A stretch of 64,000 nt of DNA from Coriobacteriia bacterium (GCA_030655755.1 JAUSOQ010000078.1:1-64000); one strand, 5' to 3'. Numbered from the stretch's first letter, positions 50,408 through 61,290 are shown. The notes: a model not told the origin generated them from the letters alone. Numbers and translations are program-made.

Positions 50408-50425
50408 GGGAGCCGCGGGGCTCCC
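50408..50425 (+). repeat. Short hairpin in the leader of the nucleotidase gene
   Basis: GGGAGCC (50408-50414) and GGCTCCC (50419-50425) form a 7-bp stem with a 4-nt loop, between the tautomerase stop and the nucleotidase RBS. It may be a weak terminator or leader structure; no T-tract. Confidence 0.4.
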
Positions 50426-50442
50426 TGACTCGAGGGGACGTT

Positions 50443-51909
50443 ATGGGCGTGACGAAGCGGTTCACCATTCTGCACTCCAATGATATGCACGGCGACTTCC
50501 TCGCCGAGCAAGAAGCAGGCGGAGGCCCGCTCACCGGAGGTCTGCCGCTGCTCTCGGCGTACGTGAGCAAGGTCCGCGCCACAGAAGAGAACGTCATCTA
50601 CGTGATCGCCGGCGACATGGTGCAAGGATCGATCATCGACTCGGACTTCAAGGGCATTTCCACGATCGAGATCATGAACTACCTGGCGCCCGATGTCGTG
50701 AGTCTGGGGAACCATGAGGTCGACTATGGTGTCCCCCACCTGCTGTTCCTGGAGAAGATCGCGAACTTCCCGCTCGTCAACGCCAACCTTTACATCAAAC
50801 CGTTCAACAAGCGCATGATGCGCCCGTTCTACATCATGGAGAAGGCCGGTTTCGACATCCTGTTCACCGGCATCATCACCGAGAAGATCATGGATGCGAT
50901 CAACCTCGATGAGCTCGTGGGCACGTTCGTCGACATTCATGAAGCCGCCGAAGAGGTCGGTCGCATCTGCAACGCATACCGCAACGACGACATCGACCTG
51001 ACGATCCTGCTCACGCACATCGGTTTCGAGTCCGACAAGCAGCTGGCCGCGCTACTCGACCCCGACTGGGGCGTGGACATGATCATCGGAGGACACTCGC
51101 ACACGATCCTGAGTGAGCCGGTGCTCGTCAACGGCGTGCTCATAGCACAGGCGGGCGTCGGCACGAATCAGATCGGACGCTTCGACATCACCGTGGATGA
51201 CGACACCAACGCCATCATCGATTGGAAGTGGGAGCTCATCCCGATCGATGAGCACCTCATCGAGCCCGACCGTAAGCTCATGGAGTTCATCGACTCCTAT
51301 AAGCAAATCGTCGACCGGAAGTACGGCGTGGTGATCTGCAAGTTAACCGACACACTCACTCACCCGTTCCGCGAACAGGAATCCTCGCTCGGCAACCTGC
51401 TCGCCGATGCGCTCGCCGAGTCGATCCAGGCCGACGTCATGCTGCTCGGCGCAGGCTCGGTGCGCGTCAAAGAGCTCGGCCCCACCGTCACGCTGATGGA
51501 CTTCATGTCCTGCTTCCCATACGACGACAGCGTGAAGCGCTACACGGTGACGGGTGCGACGCTGCGCAAGATGTTCGCGCACTGGATGCGCACGCCCAAC
51601 CGCGACGGCGAGGGCGAGTGCTACCAGGTGAACGGTGCGGTGCGGGCGGCCTACTCGGACGCGGAGGGTCGCCTCGTCTCACTGCAGGTGAGCGGCGTCG
51701 AGGTCGAAGACACAGCCACCTTCACGGTAGCGCTTCAGGGCTACCACGCGGCGAATGCGAAAGCGTACCTTGATGTGTCTGCCGAGGAGCTCACGCAAGA
51801 GGGAGACCCCAAGGTCGTGACCACGTCGGCCGCCGAGGTCCTCGAAGAGTGGCTTCGCACCAACCAGAACGTCGGCCGCCACATCGAAGGACGGCTCACC
51901 TACGTGTAG
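50443..51909 (+). CDS. 5'-nucleotidase/2',3'-cyclic phosphodiesterase family protein (UshA-like)
   Basis: This 488-residue protein has a metallophosphoesterase domain (TILHSNDMHGDF, VIAGDMVQGS, SLGNHEVDYG, LLTHIGFESD, IIGGHSHTIL) followed by the nucleotidase C-terminal domain (GNLLADALAESIQADVMLLGAGSVR, CFPYDDSVKRYTVTGATLRKMF). Such enzymes are usually secreted; no signal peptide is visible here (MGVTKRFTIL), so it may be cytoplasmic. The ATG at 50443 follows GAGGGG. Its stop lies 3 nt from the convergent typA stop. Confidence 0.9.
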   Translation: MGVTKRFTILHSNDMHGDFLAEQEAGGGPLTGGLPLLSAYVSKVRATEENVIYVIAGDMVQGSIIDSDFKGISTIEIMNYLAPDVVSLGNHEVDYGVPHLLFLEKIANFPLVNANLYIKPFNKRMMRPFYIMEKAGFDILFTGIITEKIMDAINLDELVGTFVDIHEAAEEVGRICNAYRNDDIDLTILLTHIGFESDKQLAALLDPDWGVDMIIGGHSHTILSEPVLVNGVLIAQAGVGTNQIGRFDITVDDDTNAIIDWKWELIPIDEHLIEPDRKLMEFIDSYKQIVDRKYGVVICKLTDTLTHPFREQESSLGNLLADALAESIQADVMLLGAGSVRVKELGPTVTLMDFMSCFPYDDSVKRYTVTGATLRKMFAHWMRTPNRDGEGECYQVNGAVRAAYSDAEGRLVSLQVSGVEVEDTATFTVALQGYHAANAKAYLDVSAEELTQEGDPKVVTTSAAEVLEEWLRTNQNVGRHIEGRLTYV

Positions 51910-51912
51910 CCG

Positions 51913-53721
<1,809 letters not shown>

Positions 53722-53752
53722 GATGCTCCGAATGTTGAGGATTGCTGATGCA

Positions 53753-53769
53753 GGCCCGCGTATCGGGCC
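53753..53769. repeat. Hairpin between the DEAD helicase and typA genes
   Basis: GGCCCG (53753-53758) and CGGGCC (53764-53769) pair over 6 bp with a 5-nt loop, 30 nt past the helicase stop on the minus strand. Possible weak terminator; no T-run. Confidence 0.35.
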
Positions 53770-53798
53770 GCACGGATGTGACTTCTACGCTCTTGATC

Positions 53799-55025
53799 CT
53801 AGCGACGACCGATCCGGCCGCGACCGCCGCGACGACCCATGACGCCACTGGAGAACACAGCACGCGTCTTGGTTGGAACCGCACGATCCGCGCTGGGCAC
53901 GATGCGGTCCTTGTAATCGAATCCCTCGAGGTCTTCGCACGCGATCGTCGTACCGATCTTGCGCTCGATGTCCTGCAACTGCGCGTTCTCCTCGTAGGCG
54001 AGGAAGCTGAGCGCGCTGCCGGAGGCGCCCGCACGGGCCGTACGGCCGATGCGGTGTACGTAGTCATCGGGGCTGTTCGGCATATCGTAGTTGATGACGT
54101 GTGTGATCTCGTCGACGTCGATACCACGCGCCACCACGTCAGTGGCAACCAGCACCCGCGTCTTGCCGGCCTTGAAACTGTCGAGCGCCCTCTGCCTCTG
54201 CGCCTGGCTGCGATCGCCGTGAATGGCGGCCGCACTGATCCCACTGCGCTCCAGGATACGGTGCACCCTGTCGGCACGGTGCTTGGTGCGCGTGAAGACA
54301 AGTACGCGGTCGAGACCCTCGCGCTTCATCAACGCCACGAGAAGGTCCGACTTCTGCATCTGGTTCACGGGGTAGATCGCCTGATGAATGTTCTCCACCG
54401 GCGTCGCCGTCGGTGAGGTCTCGACACGCACGGGCTCGTGCAGTGTCGATTGCACGATGCGCAGCACGTCGCTCGACATCGTGGCCGAGAAGAGCAGGTT
54501 CTGGCGCTTCGCGGGCAGCAGATTGATGATGCGGCGCACGTCAGGCCAGAAGCCCATGTCGAGCATGCGATCAGCCTCGTCGAGCACGAGGACTTCGATA
54601 CCCGAAAGATCGATGGCGCCGCGGTTGTGGAGGTCGAGCAAACGACCGGGTGTGGCGACGACCACGTCGACGCCCTTGCGAAGCTTCTGGAGCTGCGGCT
54701 CGTAACCGACGCCACCGTGGATGACGACGAAGCGGTGACCCGTGAAGCGGGCCGCGTCACGGGTGACTTCGCCGATCTGCAGCGCAAGCTCCCGCGTCGG
54801 CGTCACCACAAGTGCCTTCAGCCCGCCACGCGGCGGGATCCGGTGCAGTGTGGGAAGCACGAATGCGGCGGTCTTTCCTGTGCCGGTCTGGGCACAACCG
54901 ACAACGTCTGAACCCCTCATGATGTGCGGAATAGCTTCCCGCTGGATGGGCGTGGGCGACGTGTAGCCCAAAGCCTCCACGCCTTTGAGCAGGCGTGGTT
55001 CAAGGTCGAGCGCATGAAACGACAT
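53799..55025 (-). CDS. DEAD-box RNA helicase
   Basis: This 408-residue protein has the Q motif (PTPIQREAIP), Walker A AQTGTGKTAAF, VLDEADRMLDMGF (DEAD), FSATM (motif III), VATDVVARGIDVDE and HRIGRTARAG (motif VI), then a short basic tail (MGRRGGRGRIGRR) for RNA binding. It belongs to the RhlE/CsdA-like group and remodels RNA or ribosome precursors. AGGAGA precedes the ATG at 55025. Confidence 0.93.
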   Translation of the reverse strand: MSFHALDLEPRLLKGVEALGYTSPTPIQREAIPHIMRGSDVVGCAQTGTGKTAAFVLPTLHRIPPRGGLKALVVTPTRELALQIGEVTRDAARFTGHRFVVIHGGVGYEPQLQKLRKGVDVVVATPGRLLDLHNRGAIDLSGIEVLVLDEADRMLDMGFWPDVRRIINLLPAKRQNLLFSATMSSDVLRIVQSTLHEPVRVETSPTATPVENIHQAIYPVNQMQKSDLLVALMKREGLDRVLVFTRTKHRADRVHRILERSGISAAAIHGDRSQAQRQRALDSFKAGKTRVLVATDVVARGIDVDEITHVINYDMPNSPDDYVHRIGRTARAGASGSALSFLAYEENAQLQDIERKIGTTIACEDLEGFDYKDRIVPSADRAVPTKTRAVFSSGVMGRRGGRGRIGRR

Positions 55026-55169
55026 ATGTCTCCTGTACTGGGCGCCTTTCTGGCGCTCCTGTTGCAGACGCAGCTGATCCGTAAAGCGCGCTGCATTCCG
55101 CAAGGCACAGGACAACCGAGTCTTAGGTGTAGAACCGAACTACCTGGAGCAGTATGCATGCCAACGCCG

Positions 55170-55190
55170 AAAAAAGCCAGCTTGACGGCT
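55170..55190 (-). terminator. Possible short terminator of the ABC exporter operon
   Basis: On the minus strand AGCC ... GGCT followed by TTTTTT (plus-strand A6 at 55170-55175). The stem is only 4 bp and begins inside the stop region, so the T-run is the main support. Confidence 0.35.
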
Positions 55191-55866
55191 ACAGGCTCTC
55201 GGCCACCCGCCCGTCGATAAGACGCAGTATGCGGTCCGCGCCCTCGGCCATCCGCCCGTCATGAGTGACCATCAGACACGTCATGGCGCGACCGCGGACG
55301 TGTTCGCCCAGCATCGTGACGACCTGCGTCCCGCGCTCCGTATCGAGGTTGGCCGTGGGCTCGTCCACCAGCATGATCTCCGGGTCGTTCATGAGCGCCC
55401 GGGCGATGGCCACCCGCTGACGCTCGCCTCCTGACAGCTCCGAAGGCATGTGCTTCGCGCGCTTCTCAAGACCGAACTCGCCGAGCAGCCCACGCGCCTT
55501 CTCGCGATGCTCGGCGGACACCCGACCCGCGAGTCTCGGCATCAGAAGCAGGTTCTCGACGGCGCTCAAGTACGGGATGAGATGGTAGTCCTGGAACACG
55601 AGACCTATCTTCTCCCGGCGATATGCGGCTGCCGTGCGCGACGAGCGGAGGTGGATGGGATCCCCGTCGATCACGATCTCGCCCGATGAAGGCTGGAGCA
55701 GACCCGCGATGATCGAGAGGAGCGTGGTCTTCCCCGAGCCCGACGGACCGAGGATGGCGAGCATCGAGCCGGTCTCGACCGAGAAGGTGACCCCGTCAAG
55801 GGCGGCCACAGCGGCTCGACCGGAGCCATAGGTCTTGCTCACGTCTCTGACTTGAAGAAGGCTCAT
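55189..55866 (-). CDS. ABC transporter ATP-binding protein (LolD/MacB type)
   Basis: This 225-residue protein has Walker A GPSGSGKTTLL, the Q-loop in LVFQDYHLIPYLS, signature LSGGERQRVAIARAL, Walker B IMLVDEPTANLD and the H-loop His in VTHDGRMAE. The sequence groups with FtsE/LolD/MacB ATPases that act with FtsX-like permeases such as the one upstream. The ATG at 55866 is chosen; an in-frame ATG at 55890 would overlap the permease. Confidence 0.92.
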   Translation of the reverse strand: MSLLQVRDVSKTYGSGRAAVAALDGVTFSVETGSMLAILGPSGSGKTTLLSIIAGLLQPSSGEIVIDGDPIHLRSSRTAAAYRREKIGLVFQDYHLIPYLSAVENLLLMPRLAGRVSAEHREKARGLLGEFGLEKRAKHMPSELSGGERQRVAIARALMNDPEIMLVDEPTANLDTERGTQVVTMLGEHVRGRAMTCLMVTHDGRMAEGADRILRLIDGRVAESL

Positions 55867-55876
55867 CTTGTGGCCC

Positions 55877-57031
55877 CTAGTGTTCCGCATGATCCAGCGC
55901 GGTGGCCGGATCGATCCGCAGGATACTGCGCAGGGAGAACAGACTGCCGACGAACGCCATCAGGTAGACGAGACCTAGAGTGACGGCCCAGCGATCCAGC
56001 CGCGGATCGAACGCCATCGTCGACGGCATGCCAGCGCCCGCGCCAAGTGCGAGACCGGTGCCGATAAGTGCGCCGAGTGTCACCAGCACGAGTATCTGTG
56101 CGAGAAGCTGACGGTAGACGAAGGCGTTGGACGCACCGAGCGCCTTGACCGCAGCGATCTGCCCGGTCTTGTGCAGCGTCGTGATGTAGAAGAAGACGCC
56201 GATCACGAGCGCGCCGATCACGAATGACACGACCTGTATCCCGTTCACTGCAAGGACCATCACCGGCATTCCGTTGCCCGCAAGCGCTGCCTCATCCGGC
56301 GTCACGACATCGAACTCCCCGCCAAGCGTCTGTGCAAGATCGTCGACCGTCACGCCCGGCTCGAGCTTGACCGCTACGACCGAGACACTGCCATCGACCG
56401 CGTCCGTGACATGTGTGGCCGAGGGAAGCTCGGCGTCAGTCGTCTCGGCCATCGCGCCGAACATCGACGCCACGCGAAGATCCTCGTAGGTCTTGAGGTT
56501 GACGTAGAACACCGGAGCCATGACGTAACGGCGGTTCTCGGTGAAACCGATGACGGTGAGTTCGCGATCGATCGGTGTGAGGGCGAGCGTGTCCCCCACC
56601 TCGATGCCGTCGGCCCTCGCCGTCTCGTCCACGATCGCCTCGCCGTCGGTGGGCATGCCGCCTGTTCCCTCGACGATCGGTAGCTGCTCGAAGTCCCCCT
56701 CGAGTCCGAACGCGCGTGTGTCGAACGCCTTGGCGGGTGCGTCCACCGAGATGAAGATGTGCCCGACGCCGTAGGCTTCGGCCACTCCGTCCGCAGCGCG
56801 GACCCGCTCGACCTCCTCGGCGGTGAGCAGACTCCGCTCGAGGTTGAGGTAGGTATCCCCTTGGAAGACGACCGCGTCGGCGTCGAGGTTCCCTTTCGCG
56901 CCGGTCATGCCGGTGACAAGCCCTTCGGACATGGCCGAGAGGGTCATCGTAAGCGCCACGATCAGCCCTATCGCAAGCGCGATGAGCGCGAACTTGAGCT
57001 TGCTGTGCAGTATCTCGCTCAGTGCGAGCAC
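55877..57031 (-). CDS. ABC transporter permease (FtsX/MacB type)
   Basis: This 384-residue protein starts at GTG. It has one N-terminal helix (LKFALIALAIGLIVALTMTLSAM), a large extracytoplasmic MacB-like core (about 35-250), then three C-terminal helices of the FtsX domain (VVSFVIGALVIGVFFYITTLHKTGQIAAVKALGASN, LVLVTLGALIGTGLALGAG, VTLGLVYLMAFVGSLFSLR). It probably exports or mechanically releases an envelope substrate with the adjacent ATPase. GGAGGAG precedes the start. Confidence 0.9.
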   Translation of the reverse strand: MLALSEILHSKLKFALIALAIGLIVALTMTLSAMSEGLVTGMTGAKGNLDADAVVFQGDTYLNLERSLLTAEEVERVRAADGVAEAYGVGHIFISVDAPAKAFDTRAFGLEGDFEQLPIVEGTGGMPTDGEAIVDETARADGIEVGDTLALTPIDRELTVIGFTENRRYVMAPVFYVNLKTYEDLRVASMFGAMAETTDAELPSATHVTDAVDGSVSVVAVKLEPGVTVDDLAQTLGGEFDVVTPDEAALAGNGMPVMVLAVNGIQVVSFVIGALVIGVFFYITTLHKTGQIAAVKALGASNAFVYRQLLAQILVLVTLGALIGTGLALGAGAGMPSTMAFDPRLDRWAVTLGLVYLMAFVGSLFSLRSILRIDPATALDHAEH

Positions 57032-57097
57032 GCCGACTCCTCCAGATGCATGAATGTCCGCTCGATGATACCCGATGTCATGTGGTGGTGCCGCGAC

Positions 57098-57130
57098 ACA
57101 AAAGAAGGGCGGCCCCCGTGAGGGCCGCCC
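57098..57130 (-). terminator. Rho-independent terminator of the cold-shock gene
   Basis: On the minus strand GGGCGGCCC (57130-57122) pairs with GGGCCGCCC (57115-57107) over 9 bp, followed by TTCTTTTGTG. It lies 30 nt after the csp stop. Confidence 0.85.
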
Positions 57131-57160
57131 TTCCGCTGCATGCTATGTGCTTCGCCGCTC

Positions 57161-57364
57161 TTAGATCTTGCGGACGTTGCTCGCCTGCTGCTTGCCGTTC
57201 TGGCCCGTCGTCACTTCGAACTCCACGGCCTGACCCTCGTCGAGAGTCTTAAAGCCCTCGCCCTGGATCTCGGAGAAGTGGACGAATACGTCCTCGCCAT
57301 CCTCGCGCGCGATGAAGCCGTAGCCCTTGTCCGGGTTGAACCACTTGACGGTACCCTGTGCCAT
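57161..57364 (-). CDS. Cold-shock protein (CspA family)
   Basis: This 67-residue protein starts [19 protein letters not shown] and contains DVFVHFSEI, the two RNA-binding motifs RNP1 and RNP2 of the cold-shock domain. It is a single-stranded nucleic-acid chaperone. It has its own terminator and a long leader of about 130 nt, as seen for cold-regulated csp genes. GAGGAT precedes the ATG. Confidence 0.95.
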   Translation of the reverse strand: MAQGTVKWFNPDKGYGFIAREDGEDVFVHFSEIQGEGFKTLDEGQAVEFEVTTGQNGKQQASNVRKI

Positions 57365-57509
57365 TTAAATCCATCCTCTCGCCCCGCAGGGCAAAAACAG
57401 AGCGACTCGACCTTCCCCGACGCGTCTGCTTTCAGACGCTTGCCCTCTACAGACCCGGGGTGTCACGCCGCGAATCCTTGGGCCGTTAGTCGACCCAAAA
57501 CACAGTGTA
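57365..57509 (-). promoter_or_regulatory. Promoter and structured 5' leader of the cold-shock gene
   Basis: On the minus strand a -10-like TACACT (57509-57504) would start a leader of about 130 nt. The leader holds a perfect 7-bp hairpin with a 4-nt loop (GCGTCTG/CAGACGC, 57422-57439) and a smaller GCCC/GGGC hairpin (57381-57392) just upstream of the ribosome-binding site. Such leaders can act as temperature-responsive RNA; that is inference. Confidence 0.45.
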
Positions 57510-57544
57510 AGCGAATCTTTCCCCGATGGCGATAGCGGTGACTT

Positions 57545-58270
57545 TCACTCAGATTGGAGCCATGCCGGAACGTGTCCCCAGCCAACATCGCGCAGCTCGC
57601 GCTTGAGCCTCCTGTGCCCGGGCTCATGCATGCCGACACGCGCCCAGAAGGCCGCCGAGTGATCAAGGTTCACCGTGTGGCAGAGCTCGTGCAACAGCAC
57701 ATACTCGGCCAGCGGGGCCGGCAAGAAGAGCAGCTGTGTATTGAGGCTGATGGTTCCCGATGGCGAGCAACTGCCCCACCGCGAACGCTGCCAACGCATC
57801 GCCACTCGCCTTACGGCGTAGCCGTGCTCCTCGGCCAGCAGAAGGAGTCTTCGTGCGAGGGTTGCCTTCGCACGTCGCGCCAGCCAGCGTCTGATGGCAT
57901 CCCGTGTCGCTGTGGGGTCGGCGATGCCACCCGACACCACGAGCCGGTATCCGTCATGCTCGCGTGCCGAGACACCCGCAGCGGTCGTCTTGCGGTACTC
58001 GACACTCCACTCCTCATCGATCGCACGCAGGTGGAGTCTTTGTGGTGGCCCCGCAACGAGTTGGGCGGCCCGCAGCTCCCGCTGTGCTTCGACACTTCCA
58101 AGGGCCCGCTCGATCCACGGACGCCGAGACTCCAAGAGCGCCGGGACCCGCCTGACCTCGAAACCACGCGGTACCACGACCACGAGACCATCGCGAGCAG
58201 ACACGCGAAACCGCACGTTCCGAGCCCGCGGACTCTCACGAAGGGTGTAGTCGAACATCTCAGGATGCAT
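57545..58270 (-). CDS. YgjP/DUF45-type M48-like metallopeptidase
   Basis: This 241-residue protein has a beta-rich N-terminal half (NVRFRVSARDGLVVVVPRG) and the zinc site HELCHTVNLDHSAAFW (HExxH plus third His) near residue 200, with RWGSCSPSGTISLN before it. This is the YgjP-like metallohydrolase layout. The in vivo role is unknown. The ATG follows the amidohydrolase stop by 3 nt. Confidence 0.88.
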   Translation of the reverse strand: MHPEMFDYTLRESPRARNVRFRVSARDGLVVVVPRGFEVRRVPALLESRRPWIERALGSVEAQRELRAAQLVAGPPQRLHLRAIDEEWSVEYRKTTAAGVSAREHDGYRLVVSGGIADPTATRDAIRRWLARRAKATLARRLLLLAEEHGYAVRRVAMRWQRSRWGSCSPSGTISLNTQLLFLPAPLAEYVLLHELCHTVNLDHSAAFWARVGMHEPGHRRLKRELRDVGWGHVPAWLQSE

Positions 58271-58273
58271 GCG

Positions 58274-59062
58274 CTATAAACCGAGGAGACGCTCGGCATT
58301 ACCGCCGCAGATGGCGTCGATCTCCAATGCCGTCAACGGCAGAGACCGCAGATGCTCGAGCTCCAACGCCTGGTCTGTCCATGGACCATCGGAACCGAAC
58401 AGCACGCGCTCGGCACCATGCTTGCGCACGAGCGAGACGAACTCATCATCCGGCAGATGGCCGAGCGTGAACGCGGTGTCGAAGTACACATCGCGACCGG
58501 CCAGCACCTCGGCAGTCTCGGACCATTGGCGATAGCCGCCCATATGCGCAAGCACTGCCGTGAGCCCGGGAAACTCATCGAGCATCGTCACGAACGCGCG
58601 AGGTGTGCCGTGTACGGTCGAGTGGATCTCATCGGCACCCGCATGGAAGAGCACGACCATCCCGTACGCTTCAGCCGCCACGTAGATCGGCGTGAGACGC
58701 TCCTCGTCAGGCGCGAAGTCCTGGTGCTCCGGATGCATCTTGAAGCCCCGCAGACCCAGCTTGGCCATCCGGGCAACCTCAGCCAGCGGATCCTCGAAAT
58801 CGGGATGCATGGCACCGAACGGGACCACACGCGGATCATCAGTAGCTGCGACCCAGTCGTTGATGGAGCGTACCTGACCCGGCTTGGTCGCGACCGGTTG
58901 GATCACCGAGATGTCCACACCCGAACGGGCCATCTGGCGAACAAGACCGCGGATCGTGCCGTCATAGACCGCCCGCAGAGTGCCCCGCTCCTCAAGCGTG
59001 GACACCGCCGCCGAAGCGATGTCGTCGCGAAACACATGCGTATGGAAGTCGATGATGTGCAC
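58274..59062 (-). CDS. Amidohydrolase-2-family metal-dependent hydrolase
   Basis: This 262-residue protein starts at GTG (VHIIDFHTHVF), with the HxH metal site at the first strand, FKMHPEHQDF and VLFHAG later, LAHMGG and a final LFGSDGPW (Asp ligand). It forms a TIM-barrel hydrolase or decarboxylase; substrate unknown. The GTG at 59062 has AGGAG at ideal spacing, and the family starts here, so the ATG at 59098 is rejected. Confidence 0.85.
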   Translation of the reverse strand: MHIIDFHTHVFRDDIASAAVSTLEERGTLRAVYDGTIRGLVRQMARSGVDISVIQPVATKPGQVRSINDWVAATDDPRVVPFGAMHPDFEDPLAEVARMAKLGLRGFKMHPEHQDFAPDEERLTPIYVAAEAYGMVVLFHAGADEIHSTVHGTPRAFVTMLDEFPGLTAVLAHMGGYRQWSETAEVLAGRDVYFDTAFTLGHLPDDEFVSLVRKHGAERVLFGSDGPWTDQALELEHLRSLPLTALEIDAICGGNAERLLGL

Positions 59063-59133
59063 GGTACTCCTCGGGTCTCGACCTGCCGTGCTTGCCATGG
59101 TAGCGCGGGCATCGCCGGAGTGTCAGACCAAGC

Positions 59134-59445
59134 TCACTCCGTTTCCGGATTACTGCTCTTGCCCGCCTTGTACAAGCCGAGGAAGTAGCGGTGCGGACCG
59201 GGTGTACCGTATGGCACGAACGCGACCTCGTCTTCCGGCCTGATGGTGCGGTCCAGCCCGTAGACAGTGTGGTTGCAGAACACGCCTTCGATCTGATCGA
59301 GCGGCAACCCTAACTCGACAGCAAGCTCGCGGGCCGTGATCCCCTCGGCAGGTACCTGCATGGTGACCACAGATGGCAGCCCCCGCTCCTTTCGAAACGC
59401 CTGCAGCATACCGAACATCCGGACGTTCACGTTGTCCGCGCTCAT
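59134..59445 (-). CDS. MoaD/ThiS-like ubiquitin-fold protein lacking the C-terminal Gly-Gly
   Basis: This 103-residue protein has a beta-grasp pattern: NVRMFGMLQAFRKERG, GITARELAVELGLPLDQIEGVFCN (the MoaD-like helix and turn), IRPEDEVAFVPYGTPGP. True sulfur carriers end in GG; this one continues YFLGLYKAGKSSNPETE, so it cannot be activated in the usual way unless processed. It starts 10 nt after arcA's stop, so it is co-transcribed with arginine deiminase. Confidence 0.65.
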   Translation of the reverse strand: MSADNVNVRMFGMLQAFRKERGLPSVVTMQVPAEGITARELAVELGLPLDQIEGVFCNHTVYGLDRTIRPEDEVAFVPYGTPGPHRYFLGLYKAGKSSNPETE

Positions 59446-59455
59446 GCGAGCCTCC

Positions 59456-60718
59456 CTAGATAGCGTCGCGCGCGATGGGGCATGTCATGCAGTGGCAGCC
59501 GCCGCGTCCCTTGCCGAGTTCGGAACCCTCGACCTCGATGACCTCTATACCCGCTGCGTGCAGGCGAGCATTGGTGTGCGAGTTCTTCGAATAGGCCACG
59601 ACCACGCCCGGCTCCAGCGCGACGACGTTGTTCGCATCATCCCACTGCTCGCGCGCCGTCTGGAAGCTGTCGCCGCCCGTGGGTACGATACGCATCCGTT
59701 TGACGCCGAGCGCATCGGCCAGCGCCGAGAGCAGGTCGCGTTCCTCGGTGATCTCGAAGACGTCCGAACCGTCGCCGGGCCGCACGCTGTACACCTTCAT
59801 GGCGTCGATGACCGGCGGGTAGAGCGTCACCGCATCGCGATCAAGGAAGCCGAGCACGGTGTCCACATGCATATACGCGCGATCCTGGGGCATCCGACAG
59901 GCGATGATCCGCTCGACCGATCCTGCCGAGAAGAGCGAGCGGGCCAGATGCTCGACCATGCAACCGGTCGAACGCTCCCCCATCCCGACGAGTACGGTCT
60001 TGTTGCCGATGGGCATGATGTCGCCGCCTTCAAGCGAGATACCCTGCCCGAAATCCTCGACAGCGAAGCGCTCCGCATCCCCGGACGGCGGATACCAGAA
60101 CGAGAAGCCGGCATCTGCAAAACACGGGTGGAAGCGGTAGATGGTCGAGACGTTCACGACCTCGAGGCGGCGTGCGTGCCAGAACAGAGGCGGCAACACC
60201 ACACCACCGTAAAGCCATGCGCTCGAATCGCGGGTGAACATCGTGTTCGGCAACGGCGGCAACACGAACGTATCGGGTCCCGCCATGACGGCGCCAAGCG
60301 AGTGTCGCGTCAAGGCCGCGTGGTCGACGCCTTCCATCTCCGAGAGGAGCAGACCGCCGACAAGAGCAGACGCAAGTCGGGCGGCGGGCAGTTCGAGAAG
60401 GAACGCACGCAGCTCAGCAACGAGCGAGAGGCCGATCGTGAACGACGACACGGCGCGCTCGACGACGAAGCGCCGCGCCTCTATTGAGGCCTCGAGTGTC
60501 TCGGAGAGCAGCGTCTGCAGATAGAGCACCTCGGCGCCACGGCTGCGCAATGCATCGCAGAACGCATCGTGCTCGCGTTGTGCGCGCTCGATCCACACGA
60601 GGTCGTCGAAGAGGAAGTCCTGACGATTGGAGGGTGTCAGTCGCTCGAGCGCGAGACCGGGACGGTGGACCATCACCGTTCGAAGTGTGCCTACTTCCGA
60701 GTGGACGCCGACCTGCAT
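59456..60718 (-). CDS. arcA: Arginine deiminase
   Basis: This 420-residue protein has the guanidino-modifying-enzyme motifs MVHRPGLALERLTP, PNTMFTRDSS, ISLEGGDIMPIG, the catalytic His in MHVDTVLGFLD and the C-terminal catalytic Cys in GRGGCHCMTCP. It turns arginine into citrulline and ammonia, the first step of an ATP-yielding fermentation. Its ATG overlaps the tdk stop by one base (TGATG). The carbamate kinase is 3 kb away; the linking ornithine carbamoyltransferase and the antiporter are not in the window. Confidence 0.95.
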   Translation of the reverse strand: MQVGVHSEVGTLRTVMVHRPGLALERLTPSNRQDFLFDDLVWIERAQREHDAFCDALRSRGAEVLYLQTLLSETLEASIEARRFVVERAVSSFTIGLSLVAELRAFLLELPAARLASALVGGLLLSEMEGVDHAALTRHSLGAVMAGPDTFVLPPLPNTMFTRDSSAWLYGGVVLPPLFWHARRLEVVNVSTIYRFHPCFADAGFSFWYPPSGDAERFAVEDFGQGISLEGGDIMPIGNKTVLVGMGERSTGCMVEHLARSLFSAGSVERIIACRMPQDRAYMHVDTVLGFLDRDAVTLYPPVIDAMKVYSVRPGDGSDVFEITEERDLLSALADALGVKRMRIVPTGGDSFQTAREQWDDANNVVALEPGVVVAYSKNSHTNARLHAAGIEVIEVEGSELGKGRGGCHCMTCPIARDAI

Positions 60719-61290
60719 CAGTGACCCTCCGGTCTTCCGGGCACCTCATGACAGTCAGGGCAGCGCGCCTCGTAATAGTCGGCGCCGCCCACGAGTACCG
60801 TCGGCGAATCCCATGGGGCGGGACTGCCGTCCACGACACGTTGCGTACGCGTGGCGACTCCGTGACACCTCTGGCAGATGGCGGTCAACAGTGAAAGCTC
60901 GTCAGCGAGCGACATAAGCACCGGCATCACGCCGAACGGCTCGCCACGGAAGTCCTGGTTGAGGCCTGTCACGTACACCTCATGCCCATCCGCCAGGAGT
61001 TGACGGACCTTGGGCGCAAGTCCGTCGCCAAAGAACTGCGCCTCCTCGATGGCGACCACGCGACAACCGTCGCCGAGGATCGCTTCGGGGCCCGATACGA
61101 CCCGTGCCTCCATCTCCGTACCGAGTCGCGAGCGTGCCTTACAGCCGTCACGAGAGTCGACCGAATGCTTGTAGATCACCATCGTGTCGCCGATGACGGC
61201 ATGGCGCGACAGCAGACGGATGAGCTCACCGGTCTTGCCACTGCTCATGCAGCCGGCGATCACATGCAGACGACCGTACTTCTCCGACAC
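60718..61290 (-). CDS. tdk: Thymidine kinase
   Basis: This 190-residue protein has the P-loop GCMSSGKTGELI, IEEAQFFGDG, the lasso and zinc-binding cysteines (CQRCHG...CPDCHE) and the thymidine-binding VLVGGADYYEARC. This is the type-II (TK1-like) enzyme for thymidine salvage. GGAGGT precedes the ATG. Confidence 0.95.
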   Translation of the reverse strand: MSEKYGRLHVIAGCMSSGKTGELIRLLSRHAVIGDTMVIYKHSVDSRDGCKARSRLGTEMEARVVSGPEAILGDGCRVVAIEEAQFFGDGLAPKVRQLLADGHEVYVTGLNQDFRGEPFGVMPVLMSLADELSLLTAICQRCHGVATRTQRVVDGSPAPWDSPTVLVGGADYYEARCPDCHEVPGRPEGH

